A stretch of 45,306 nt of DNA. Source: Phycisphaerales bacterium (lineage in GTDB: Bacteria; Planctomycetota; Phycisphaerae; Phycisphaerales; UBA1924). Shown piece by piece: positions 34,598 through 42,620 of the stretch; position 1 is the stretch's first letter; the number at the start of each line of letters is the position of its first letter. The stretch covers positions 1-45,306 of the forward strand of contig JAJDDG010000048.1 in assembly GCA_029260435.1 (NCBI GenBank), read 5' to 3'. The notes beneath the pieces were generated by a model, which searched no databases, was not told the origin of the DNA, and saw only the letters and a program-made list of their open reading frames with translations. A program made the position numbers and the translations under genes.

Positions 34598-34813
34598 ATG
34601 CCAATGCGATCCCATACACGCTGTTCAAGACTCCTCACCCCGGTGATCATGCTCGCCTGCAGCGCCGCTCCAGCGCTGGGCTCCATCACCCCCCCCGTCC
34701 CCTCCGACCCCGGATCGCCAAACAAACTCGCGCTCTACGGAATCGGCGGGTTCCTCGCCATCCTCTGCATCGTCTTCGCCATCATGCCCTCCCAACGCAC
34801 CCACCACGACTGA
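34598..34813 (+). CDS. Small membrane protein of unknown function
   Basis: 71 residues. A cleavable-looking signal (LLTPVIMLACSAAPALG) is followed by a short Pro-rich stretch and a C-terminal helix KLALYGIGGFLAILCIVFAIM. So it is either anchored once after cleavage or spans twice. TACCGT lies exactly six bases before this ATG. A second ATG at 34604 has GAGAG about seven bases upstream and is a close alternative. Confidence 0.6.
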   Translation: MPMRSHTRCSRLLTPVIMLACSAAPALGSITPPVPSDPGSPNKLALYGIGGFLAILCIVFAIMPSQRTHHD

Positions 34814-34858
34814 ATAACACCCTGTCCCCCCTCTCAACAAACCCGGGGAACCACAAAA

Positions 34859-35158
34859 ATGACAAAGTCACAATTCAGAGCACTCATCATGCTCAACGCC
34901 GCGCTGCTCGCAATCCTCGCAGCCGTCGTTTTCTCGCCCTCCGCAAACGCCCAGAACAGACCAAACCGCGCTCGCGGCGAATACACCATGGTCTCCGGCG
35001 AGTTCCAGGGCGCATCCGAAAATGCCATCTGGATCCTCGACGCCGCAAACCAGGAACTCCTCGCGCTCCGCTGGAACCACTCCCAGAAAAAACTCGACGG
35101 CATCGGCTTCCGCGACCTCTCCAGAGACGCCGCACAAACCGGACGCGGAGGACGCTAA
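34859..35158 (+). CDS. Small secreted protein, related to the next gene
   Basis: 99 residues. Signal/anchor MTKSQFRALIMLNAALLAILAAVVFS...NAQN, then a compact domain EYTMVSGEFQGASENAIWILD...LALRWNHSQKKLDGIGFRDL. The domain is similar in layout to the one in the next protein (TVLTSRASDDNDILAVLD...), suggesting an old tandem duplication. Function unknown. The stop is four bases before the next start, so they form an operon. Confidence 0.7.
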   Translation: MTKSQFRALIMLNAALLAILAAVVFSPSANAQNRPNRARGEYTMVSGEFQGASENAIWILDAANQELLALRWNHSQKKLDGIGFRDLSRDAAQTGRGGR

Positions 35159-35161
35159 GCA

Positions 35162-35491
35162 ATGACCACCCAAACCAACAACACCAATCAAGTCCCCACC
35201 GGCGCCACCGTCCTCTGGGCTTCCGCCCTCATCATCGTGGGCATGATCATCGCCAACGCCGCACGCATCCTCCCGGGCAACACCGCCTACGCGGATGTCT
35301 CCGAGGTCGCCGACCTCACCGTGCTCACCTCCAGAGCCTCCGACGACAACGACATCCTCGCCGTCCTCGACCGCCGCGGAGAACGCCTCTACGTCTACGC
35401 AATCGAGCAGGGACGTTCAGTCGAGCTCTACCAGGTCCAGGACCTCTCCCAACTCTTCACACAGGCCCGCGGCTCCTCCAAACGCCGCTGA
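35162..35491 (+). CDS. Small membrane-anchored protein, related to the previous gene
   Basis: 109 residues. One hydrophobic segment (TVLWASALIIVGMIIANAARIL) near the N-terminus, then DLTVLTSRASDDNDILAVLDRRG and ERLYVYAIEQGRSVELYQVQDL. It resembles the 99-residue protein before it in order and spacing of strands, ending in basic residues. Function unknown; the pair probably acts at the inner membrane. Confidence 0.7.
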   Translation: MTTQTNNTNQVPTGATVLWASALIIVGMIIANAARILPGNTAYADVSEVADLTVLTSRASDDNDILAVLDRRGERLYVYAIEQGRSVELYQVQDLSQLFTQARGSSKRR

Positions 35492-35665
35492 CCAGCGCGT
35501 CCACCCCCAACCCCTGATATCCTCGCCCCGCCAGCACAGCTGAGCGTTCTGAACCGTGCGCGGGCGTCGGCCCCACGCACGAGCCAATACACACCGCCGA
35601 CGACATCCCTCCCTCACCACGAACGCTCCAGCGCGCACCTCCCGCGCGCCCCGCAAGGCGAAACC

Positions 35666-37030
35666 ATGTCAATCTTCCCCCTCACGCAGTTCGAGGCAGA
35701 TCTCGAAGCAGACCGCAAACAGCGCGCGCAACAGCAAGCCGAGCTCGAAGCCAAAACCATCGTCGTCCGCTACGGCTCCATGCGCATGATCGCCGAGTAC
35801 AAATACTCGGGCGATGCCCTCCTCGGGTGCGGCTCAAAGCTCGTCGTCCGCACACACCGCGGCTCCGAAATCGCCACACTCCTCACCACAACCTGCCCAA
35901 ACGCCGGGTGCGGCTCCGCCGTAACGCGCAAAGACATGCTCGACTACATCGAGGCATCAGGCGGCAAGGACTACCCGTTCTCCACCGACGGCCGCGTCCT
36001 CCGCGTCGCTTCCGTCGAGGACATGAACAAACAATCCGCCCTCACCGCCAAACGCCACGAACACCGCAAACTCGTCCAGTCACTCGCCGACAATCACGAA
36101 CTGGATATGCACATCACCGAGGTCGAGCAGATCCTCGGCGGCGAACGCACAACCGTCTTCTTCACCGCACCAGACCGCGTGGACTTCCGCGAACTCGTCA
36201 AAGAACTCGCCAAAGAATTCTCCTCACGCATGGACATGCGACAGGTCGGCGCCCGCGACGAATCCAGACTCATCGCTGACTACGAAAAGTGCGGCCAGCA
36301 CTGCTGCTGCAAGCAGTTCCTCAAAGTCCTCAAGCCCGTCTCCATCCGCTCCGCAAAGCAGCAGAAAGCAACACTCGACCCCGTAAAAATCTCCGGGCGC
36401 TGCGGCCGACTCATGTGCTGCCTCCGCTATGAAGACCAGTCGTACAACGAACTCATCAAAAAACTTCCAAAAATCAAAAAACGCGTCGGCACCCCCGACG
36501 GCATCGGCATCGTCGTAGAGCGACAAGTCCTCACACAGATCGTCCTCGTCAAACTCGAAGACACATTCAAACGTGTCGCGTTCCCCGTCGAGGACATCGT
36601 CTCCCCGGAAGAAGTTGAAACGGTCCTCGGCAAATACGACCAACCCGTCGAGCCCGCGCCGCTCCTCGAGAAAGAACCCGCTACAGACAAACCCAGTTCC
36701 AAAAAACGCCGCCGCTCGCGCAAGCCCCGCTCCGAAAAACAAGACGCCGCCCCGCGAGGCGAGAGCCAGCAACCCACCACGCAGGAGGGCGACACCAGCG
36801 CACCGCCGAAGAAAAAACGCCGCCGCCGCAGGTCCAAACGCCCGACCGATGGCGCTCAGCCCCCGCGCGATCAACGCCCCGCAGACGCAGGCAACCAACC
36901 GCAACCCGACGGCGCGGGCAACAAGAAAAAGCGCCGCCGTCGTCGCCGCCGCAAACCGGGAGGTGGAGGTGGTGATGGTGGGGGAAGCGGCGGCGGGGGT
37001 GATAGTGGCGGGGGCGGTGGTGGTGGATAG
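35666..37030 (+). CDS. PSP1/YaaT-like protein with Arg/Lys- and Gly-rich tail
   Basis: 454 residues. The PSP1 domain shows YADYEKCGQHCCCKQFLK-type cysteines near residue 210 and SGRCGRLMCCLRYE near residue 250; these bind a [4Fe-4S] cluster in relatives. RTTVFFTAPDRVDFRELVKELA is the PSP1 core. In Bacillus, YaaT works with YlbF and YmcA to steer RNase Y; a similar RNA-related role is possible here. After residue 335 the protein is disordered: KKRRRSRKPRSEK, KKKRRRRRSKRP, KKKRRRRRRRKPGGGGG, and then almost pure Gly with Asp and Ser to the end. The matching DNA is G-rich. Start by AAGG seven bases before the ATG. Confidence 0.88.
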   Translation: MSIFPLTQFEADLEADRKQRAQQQAELEAKTIVVRYGSMRMIAEYKYSGDALLGCGSKLVVRTHRGSEIATLLTTTCPNAGCGSAVTRKDMLDYIEASGGKDYPFSTDGRVLRVASVEDMNKQSALTAKRHEHRKLVQSLADNHELDMHITEVEQILGGERTTVFFTAPDRVDFRELVKELAKEFSSRMDMRQVGARDESRLIADYEKCGQHCCCKQFLKVLKPVSIRSAKQQKATLDPVKISGRCGRLMCCLRYEDQSYNELIKKLPKIKKRVGTPDGIGIVVERQVLTQIVLVKLEDTFKRVAFPVEDIVSPEEVETVLGKYDQPVEPAPLLEKEPATDKPSSKKRRRSRKPRSEKQDAAPRGESQQPTTQEGDTSAPPKKKRRRRRSKRPTDGAQPPRDQRPADAGNQPQPDGAGNKKKRRRRRRRKPGGGGGDGGGSGGGGDSGGGGGGG

Positions 37031-37050
37031 CCGGGCGCTCTTTCACCGTG

Positions 37051-37134
37051 GTGCCACTGATCCGCCGTGGCGGACCAGTAGTCTTCCCTTCTTCCTCTTC
37101 TGGGGTGCCATGCTCACACACCAGCATGAGCATG
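37051..37134. repeat. Two hairpins of the intergenic repeat family
   Basis: After the PSP1 stop: an ACTG..TCCGCC/GGCGGA..CAGT hairpin at 37055-37078 preceded by GTGCC, and a perfect 8-bp CATGCTCA/TGAGCATG hairpin at 37109-37134 preceded by GGTGC and followed by TCTTCTC. The flanks match those at 33.8 and 39.0-39.5 kb. GATGCCTG repeats follow at 37151-37180. Confidence 0.6.
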
Positions 37135-37213
37135 TCTTCTCTTTTCCTTCCTGATGCCTGCTCCCTGATGCCTGCTGCCTTTCCCCTCCTCCCCCGGTAT
37201 CCTCTCAAGCAAT

Positions 37214-39001
37214 ATGTCCGATCAAGAACCCACGCCCCAGCCCGCTCTCTCGCCGCCCCCGCCCGCTGCGCCCGTCGCCACCGCAACCGCGACCCACCCG
37301 CCACACGACACCGGATTCAAGGAGACACTCATCTCCCTGCTCATCTCCTTCGTCATGGCCCTCGTCTTCCGCTCCTACGTCATCGAAGCATTCGTCATCC
37401 CCACCGGCTCTATGGCGCCCACCCTCCTCGGCCAGCACATGCTCTACCGCTCCGCCCAGACCGGCTACGACTGGACCGTCAACCCCTGGTGGTACTTCAA
37501 CCGCGATCTACCCTTCCCCGTCCAGGGCGCCGGGCAACGCGGTAACACCCCGCCACCTATCGTCACCGACCCGATGACCTTCTCCGGGCACAACCTCAAG
37601 TACTCCCAGAACTACCAGGACCAACACGCCGCTAAACGAAAATTCCGCGGGCACCCCGAGGGCGGCTCGCCAAAGCCCATCCGCGCGGGCGACCGCATCC
37701 TCGTCCAGAAATACCTCTACGAAATCTTCGAGCCCGAGCGCTTCGATGTCTTCGTCTTCAAGAACCCCGCCCTCGCCACGCAGAACTACATCAAGCGCCT
37801 CATCGGCCTCCCGAACGAACAAGTCTGGCTCGTCGATGGCGATGTCTTCGCCCGCCCCGTCACATTTAATGCCGACGACGAACCACTCCCCGCCGCCGAC
37901 TGGCAGATTCAGCGCAAGCCCCGCCGCGCACAGAGCGCCCTCTGGAGACCGCTCTTCTCCACCGAATACACACCGCTCGATCCTGCCCGCGACGGCATCG
38001 ATTGGTTCATCGACCCCTGGATCGCGCCAGGCTTCGACCACCCAACCCGCACATCACTCCGCACCGAACGCCCCGGCGCAACAATCACTTGGGACAACAC
38101 CAACTGGCCAATCACCGGCTGGGTGCCCTACAACGAATCCGCCATCACCCAGAATCGCACCGGCTTCCGCCTCGCCGACCTCCGCATGCGCGCCGCCGTT
38201 ACACCGGATACCGATGTGCTCACCTGCACCGCAACCATCGCCTCCCACCAGCACGAATTCCGCGCACGCATCGAGCCGGGCGGCGCTTCGCTCCAGATGC
38301 GCCCCGACGACCAGGATGCCCCGTGGCAGACCCTCGCGTCGCACACCGGCCCGCTCCTGCGCGCAGCGCGCAGCACACCCGTCGTCTTCGAGCATGTCGA
38401 TCAGGCGCTCTCCCTCATCATCGACGGCAAGGTCATCCTGACCGCCGACTACGACTGGTCCCCGGACCAGCGCCTGCTCAACGCCACCGGGCGCGATACC
38501 GATTCCTTCTTCCCGGGGCGATCACGACAGACAAACGACCTGCTCAAGCAAGGCACATACAAGTTCGCCAACCCGCGAGTGAGATGGGATTTCGAGGGCT
38601 CGCCCGTCACCCTCCACCGCGTCGGGCTCGACCACGACATCTACTACCAGCCCTCGCACCAGCACGGACGCGCCCGCCCCGGGCTCGCAACCCACCCGGC
38701 GCGCCCCGCGACAATGCACGCCGACCAGTTCTTCGCACTGGGCGACAACTCCGTCAACAGCGCAGACTCCCGCGCGTGGCACACGATCGACCCCGAATAC
38801 GCCAAACAGATGTTCGGGATCACAATGGAAGACGACAACATGTCCCGGGGCCAGTACGAAAAAGCAATCGCCGACACCGCCGGGCTCATCCCGCGCAACA
38901 TGGTGCTCGGCAAAGCATTCTTCGTCTACTTCCCAGCACCGCACTCCCTCGGCGGACGCATCCCCGTGCCAGACACAGGCCGCATCCGCTTCATCCGCTA
39001 A
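37214..39001 (+). CDS. lepB: Signal peptidase I with very large insertion
   Basis: 595 residues, about twice the usual length. It removes signal peptides from exported proteins at the membrane. After a Pro-rich cytoplasmic tail and one membrane helix (about 39-53), box B reads IPTGSMAPTLLG with catalytic Ser66. Catalytic Lys194 is in YIKRLIGLPNE, and box E is FFALGDNSVNSADSRAW near residue 506. Two insertions are present: about 75 extra residues between Ser and Lys, and about 300 residues between Lys and box E that look like a beta-sandwich (TCTATIASHQHEFRARIEP...ALSLIIDGKVILTADYD). All catalytic residues remain, so it should be active. TATCCT ends ten bases before the ATG. Confidence 0.93.
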   Translation: MSDQEPTPQPALSPPPPAAPVATATATHPPHDTGFKETLISLLISFVMALVFRSYVIEAFVIPTGSMAPTLLGQHMLYRSAQTGYDWTVNPWWYFNRDLPFPVQGAGQRGNTPPPIVTDPMTFSGHNLKYSQNYQDQHAAKRKFRGHPEGGSPKPIRAGDRILVQKYLYEIFEPERFDVFVFKNPALATQNYIKRLIGLPNEQVWLVDGDVFARPVTFNADDEPLPAADWQIQRKPRRAQSALWRPLFSTEYTPLDPARDGIDWFIDPWIAPGFDHPTRTSLRTERPGATITWDNTNWPITGWVPYNESAITQNRTGFRLADLRMRAAVTPDTDVLTCTATIASHQHEFRARIEPGGASLQMRPDDQDAPWQTLASHTGPLLRAARSTPVVFEHVDQALSLIIDGKVILTADYDWSPDQRLLNATGRDTDSFFPGRSRQTNDLLKQGTYKFANPRVRWDFEGSPVTLHRVGLDHDIYYQPSHQHGRARPGLATHPARPATMHADQFFALGDNSVNSADSRAWHTIDPEYAKQMFGITMEDDNMSRGQYEKAIADTAGLIPRNMVLGKAFFVYFPAPHSLGGRIPVPDTGRIRFIR

Positions 39002-39784
39002 CAATTCCCCGTGCCACCGATCCGCCGCAGCCGATCAGTGCCCTTCCGTTCCATTTCTTAGGAATATGCAATGCACACCCGGGTGCCGTGGTATACGCCG
39101 CAGGCGTAAACCACGACCAAGTCGCCATCATCCGGGTGCCACGCCTTGGTCCGCAGGACAAGGCGTGCTCTAGTGCAGCACCGGGTGGCATGCCAGCGCG
39201 TTCGCGCGGGCATGTCTTGTCTCCCGTGCCACCGATCCGCCGCAGCCGATCAGTGCCCTTCCGTTCCATTCCTTAGGAAGAGGCAATGCACACCCGGGTG
39301 CCGTGGTATACGCCGCAGGCGTAAACCACGACCAAGTCGCCATCATCCGGGTGCCACGCCTTGGTCCGCAGGACAAGGCGTGCTCTAGCGCGCGTCGGGT
39401 GGCATGCCAGCGCGTTCGCGTGGGCATGTCTTCTCTCCTGCCTCTCCCCTGTCGAAGACCCGCCGTGGCGGGGGAGAGGATGTCATCCCGACTTGTCGGG
39501 GTGACAGGTGAGGGCTCCCCAACCGACTCCCACCTTCAACCACTCCCTTCTTCCTGATGCCCGGTGCCTGATCCCTGATGCCTCCTCTTTCCCTTTCCTC
39601 ACAAAAAAGCCACACACGCGCACCGGCGCAGAGTAGCGGATCACCCCGCAGTAACCGACATCATCTCTGTTGTCATCTCTGCCCTTCCATCCGTAATCCG
39701 CCCGATAAATACAGTGTTCCTGTGCGCCATCTCCGGGAACAACCCATCCTTTCGTCCGTATAACACCAGTATCCGGGAGCCACA
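39002..39784. repeat. Repeat-rich gap with 215-bp tandem duplication
   Basis: Units 39011-39225 and 39226-39436 are near-identical tandem copies. Each holds four hairpins: CACCGATC/GATCAGTG; CGTGGT..TACGCC/GGCGTA..ACCACG; CACGCCTT..GTCC/GGAC..AAGGCGTG; and CATGCC/GGCATG. Most loops contain CCGCAGG or similar. After them come a CCTCTCCC-type element (39437-39478), a GTCATCCCGA/TCGGGGTGAC hairpin near 39481-39504, and GATGCC direct repeats near 39556-39585. No gene is credible here. Confidence 0.85.
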
Positions 39785-40831
39785 ATGAACCCTCGCGCCC
39801 TTCTGTTCTTCGCGGCCACACTGCTCATCAGCGCACCCGCTCCCGCGGGCGTGCCCGACTTCGGCTACCAGTGGGCCACCATCACCGACCCCGGCAACCG
39901 CCCCACCCGTCCGGAAGAAACGGTCTTTTTCCCAAACACAGAATTCGGCGCGGTGGACCATGTTTACCGTATGTCCACCACCGAGGTCTCCGTCGGGCAG
40001 TGGTTCGAGTTCGTAGGTGCCTTTCTCACCGTCTTCCCCGGGCGATATGGCTCAAACCTCACCGGGATCGCGATCGATGATTTCTTTATGCAGCCGGAAC
40101 TCAATCCCGGGCATACCTTCGACGAACCAGCCAACATGAGCTGGGAGTACGCCGCGCGGTACGCCAACTGGCTCCACAACGACAAGGCGATCACCGCCGG
40201 TGCCTTCTCCAATGGCGTGTACGACACATCTACTTTCACGTTCAATCCAGACGGTTCGTCGAACCACCAGATGCAGCATGATCCGGGCGCGAAGTTCTGG
40301 ATCCCGACGCACGACGAGTGGGTCAAGGCAGCCTACTGGGATCCAGACAAGAATGCTGGCGAGGGCGGGTACTGGAAATACCCCTACGCCTCCGACACGC
40401 CCCCTGTCTCCGGATTCCCAGAAGACGGCGGCATGACCAACGTCGGAGCGGGCTTCTTCGACCCCGAGGGCTTCCCGATCGCCGTCGGCTCATACCCGAA
40501 CGCCTCCGTGCCGTGGGGATTATTCGATGTCTCCGGAGGGATGGCGGAGTACACAGAGACTGGCTTTGACGGGGGACTAAACGGGTTTCGATGGCGCAGA
40601 GGGTCTTGGTTCTCTCTGCCGGATGGCCAGGATTTTTGGGATGCAAGCGATTGGAATTCAACCGTTTCTGTCAGAGGTGCAGGGCTCACAGGCCTGAGAG
40701 TTGCGGCACAACCCGTCCCTGCACCACCAGCACTCGTCGCGATGGCTTGTGCGGTATTTATCACAACGCGAAGAAGAAAGAGAGGAATCCAATGCAATCT
40801 AAACTCTACGTCGGTGTTATTGCCTCCTTGA
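39785..40831 (+). CDS. Secreted FGE-sulfatase-fold protein with PEP-CTERM-like tail
   Basis: 348 residues. A signal peptide (to about residue 21) is followed by a formylglycine-generating-enzyme/SUMF1-type domain: MSTTEVSVGQWFEFV, MSWEYAARYANWL, FWIPTHDEWVKAAYW, and the closing GLFDVSGGMAEYTE. The catalytic cysteines of true FGE are absent, so it is probably a binding or structural form. The C-terminus VPAPPALVAMACAVFITTRRRKR is a PEP-CTERM-like sorting signal for exosortase. Beyond it another 13-14 residues run into the next gene because no stop follows the RRRKRG, which is unusual. GGGAG about six bases before the ATG supports the start. It overlaps the next gene by 40 bp. Confidence 0.85.
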   Translation: MNPRALLFFAATLLISAPAPAGVPDFGYQWATITDPGNRPTRPEETVFFPNTEFGAVDHVYRMSTTEVSVGQWFEFVGAFLTVFPGRYGSNLTGIAIDDFFMQPELNPGHTFDEPANMSWEYAARYANWLHNDKAITAGAFSNGVYDTSTFTFNPDGSSNHQMQHDPGAKFWIPTHDEWVKAAYWDPDKNAGEGGYWKYPYASDTPPVSGFPEDGGMTNVGAGFFDPEGFPIAVGSYPNASVPWGLFDVSGGMAEYTETGFDGGLNGFRWRRGSWFSLPDGQDFWDASDWNSTVSVRGAGLTGLRVAAQPVPAPPALVAMACAVFITTRRRKRGIQCNLNSTSVLLPP

Positions 40832-42159
40832 TGATCTCGGGCATGGCTCATGCGGTCGTAACCGCTCCTGTAAGCGCGCTTGCAAATACCACCATCACAA
40901 ATGTTGGGCTCAATCGCTATCAGGTTGATATAACAGTCACGGGAAACGCTGGAGCCGTCGTCCTAGAAGGAGATATTGATGATCACATTACTCAGATCTC
41001 AATAAATTTTCCTAACTCATTTTTACAAATTCTCAACTTGGCTGTCAGGGGAGAGAATTCACTGCCTGGAATTGCAGCAGTGGAACGCATCCAACAGGGG
41101 GGGAATTTTTCATCGAAAACTATCATTACCCAATTTGATATAGCAGGAGATCTGGGAGTTCCTGGAGGTGTGACAGACAGAGTTGACGTACACACAATCC
41201 AGTCAATGAACATCGGGGGTGATCTTCGGGCGGATGTGCGTGCCGATCTTGGATCCGGCACGAGGCTGATCGACAATCTGGTCGTCGATGGAAGCATTCT
41301 GGGTGGGCACGTCAGGGTTCAGGGGGGGAACTTAAATTCACTAACGGTTGCAGGTGATATCGTCGGCGATGCGTCGAGCGATCCATCAGAAGTGATCGCG
41401 ACCGGAACGATTGGGTTCGTGCAAGCAGCATCTATGAATGAAGTTCTGATCGGGGATAGTAATGCAATATCGGGCAACTCAACCGTTGGAACCGTCGAGT
41501 GCTCTGGCAATTTTTTCTCAACAACACCCATGACCATGGTGTCATTAGATTCTCTTCGAGTTGATGGTGACTATGATGCTGACATTACGATTCAACAACC
41601 GCTAGACACAACCGATCGAATTCGCGTTGGCGGGAGCTTTGCTGCCTCTGGATTCATCAGGCTTCCCGCAAGCGGCCTGCAAGGACAAATCATCATCAAC
41701 GGCGAAGATGTCGCGGGAACCTGGGACGGCACAGTCACCGTGGGCGCCACCTCACTATCAAGCCCAAACTATGCGAACACTTCCGGTTCGCTTGGTGGCG
41801 GGGCGGCCGGAGAAGTCCCATTCGATCTGCACAACGAAGACTGCGAACCCGTCGATGGCGCTGTCATCTCCTCGACAGCAGCCAAGCCGTCGGTCATCTC
41901 GCTGCGCCACTACGGCCCCATCGAGTTCGATGTGGGCGCAACGCCCATCCGCATGGAACGCCAGCAGCAGGAATGCACGAACCCCGCCAACTGGGCGGAT
42001 GTAACTTCTGACTTCACATTTGCTGTCGGGGCAAATCCGAACATTCTGGAAGCGACCCCGGTATCCCAGGCCAACTTCCTGTGCGGGTACAGGTATCGTG
42101 CCGTGCATAACCCGGCGCCGACCGGCAACGACCGCCTCCGCTGCACACAGATCTTGTGA
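40792..42159 (+). CDS. Secreted beta-rich protein, interrupted before its dockerin
   Basis: 455 residues. A signal peptide MQSKLYVGVIASLMISGMAHA precedes a long region of repeated beta strands (MNIGGDLRADVRAD, LIDNLVVDGSILGGHVRVQ, LNSLTVAGDIVGDA...), which may be a beta-helix. The frame ends at a TGA right where a GTG-started frame (-1) continues with SEPDAGVYFDYEF and a dockerin. The two pieces look like one gene broken by loss of one base near 42155. Bases about 40.6-41.7 kb are clearly AT-richer than either side. AGAGGA six bases upstream supports the start. Confidence 0.75.
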   Translation: MQSKLYVGVIASLMISGMAHAVVTAPVSALANTTITNVGLNRYQVDITVTGNAGAVVLEGDIDDHITQISINFPNSFLQILNLAVRGENSLPGIAAVERIQQGGNFSSKTIITQFDIAGDLGVPGGVTDRVDVHTIQSMNIGGDLRADVRADLGSGTRLIDNLVVDGSILGGHVRVQGGNLNSLTVAGDIVGDASSDPSEVIATGTIGFVQAASMNEVLIGDSNAISGNSTVGTVECSGNFFSTTPMTMVSLDSLRVDGDYDADITIQQPLDTTDRIRVGGSFAASGFIRLPASGLQGQIIINGEDVAGTWDGTVTVGATSLSSPNYANTSGSLGGGAAGEVPFDLHNEDCEPVDGAVISSTAAKPSVISLRHYGPIEFDVGATPIRMERQQQECTNPANWADVTSDFTFAVGANPNILEATPVSQANFLCGYRYRAVHNPAPTGNDRLRCTQIL

Positions 42160-42554
42160 GTGAACCGGATGCTGGTGTCTACTTCGACTACGAGTTCACG
42201 CTCGTGCGTTGCGATGGCGATGCCAACAGCGATGAATTGATCGACGTGAATGACATCTCGTATGTGTTGTTCAGGCTCGCCGGCGATCCCTGCGATGGCG
42301 GCGACGCAAACTTCGACGGAGCAGTGGATGTCAACGACATATCCTACGTCCTGTTCCGCTTGGGTAATTCCTGCGGTGGCGCAATGGCGATGATGGGCGG
42401 CCCCGGCGCAACCATCACCGGGCAGGACGTCATCGAAGAAATGGGATTCAGAAACTTCCGCCAGTTTGAGCGATTCATCAGCACTCTCGGGAGCGACGCC
42501 GAAACCATCGTCCCGCCGATGGTCGAAGCAGCGATCCAGACGCTGACCGACTAA
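42156..42554 (+). CDS. Dockerin-bearing C-terminal piece of the preceding protein
   Basis: 132 residues. Two calcium loops of dockerin type: DANSDELIDVND and DANFDGAVDVND, each with D1, N3, D5, D9 and D12, followed by ISYVLFRL. It overlaps the stop of the previous frame as GTGA, so it could be translated by coupling. But it has no signal peptide of its own, and its first residues continue the previous protein if one base is restored. Most likely a frameshifted gene, or else a sequencing error. The C-terminal helical part (DVIEEMGFRNFRQFERFIS) is of unknown function. A strong terminator follows. Confidence 0.75.
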   Translation: MSEPDAGVYFDYEFTLVRCDGDANSDELIDVNDISYVLFRLAGDPCDGGDANFDGAVDVNDISYVLFRLGNSCGGAMAMMGGPGATITGQDVIEEMGFRNFRQFERFISTLGSDAETIVPPMVEAAIQTLTD

Positions 42555-42580
42555 GGTTCTCCCAACCTCGAATAATCACC

Positions 42581-42620
42581 AGAGGCATCGGATCATGCTC
42601 CGGTGCCTCTTTCTATTTTA
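42581..42620 (+). terminator. Rho-independent terminator
   Basis: A 12-bp stem with one G-T pair (42581-42592 with 42599-42610) and a six-base loop, followed by TTCTATTTTA. It ends the dockerin transcript 27 bp after its stop. Confidence 0.85.

Noticed and set aside
39011-39436. CRISPR array
   Set aside because: Only two long units in direct tandem with no unique spacers; the hairpins differ from each other.
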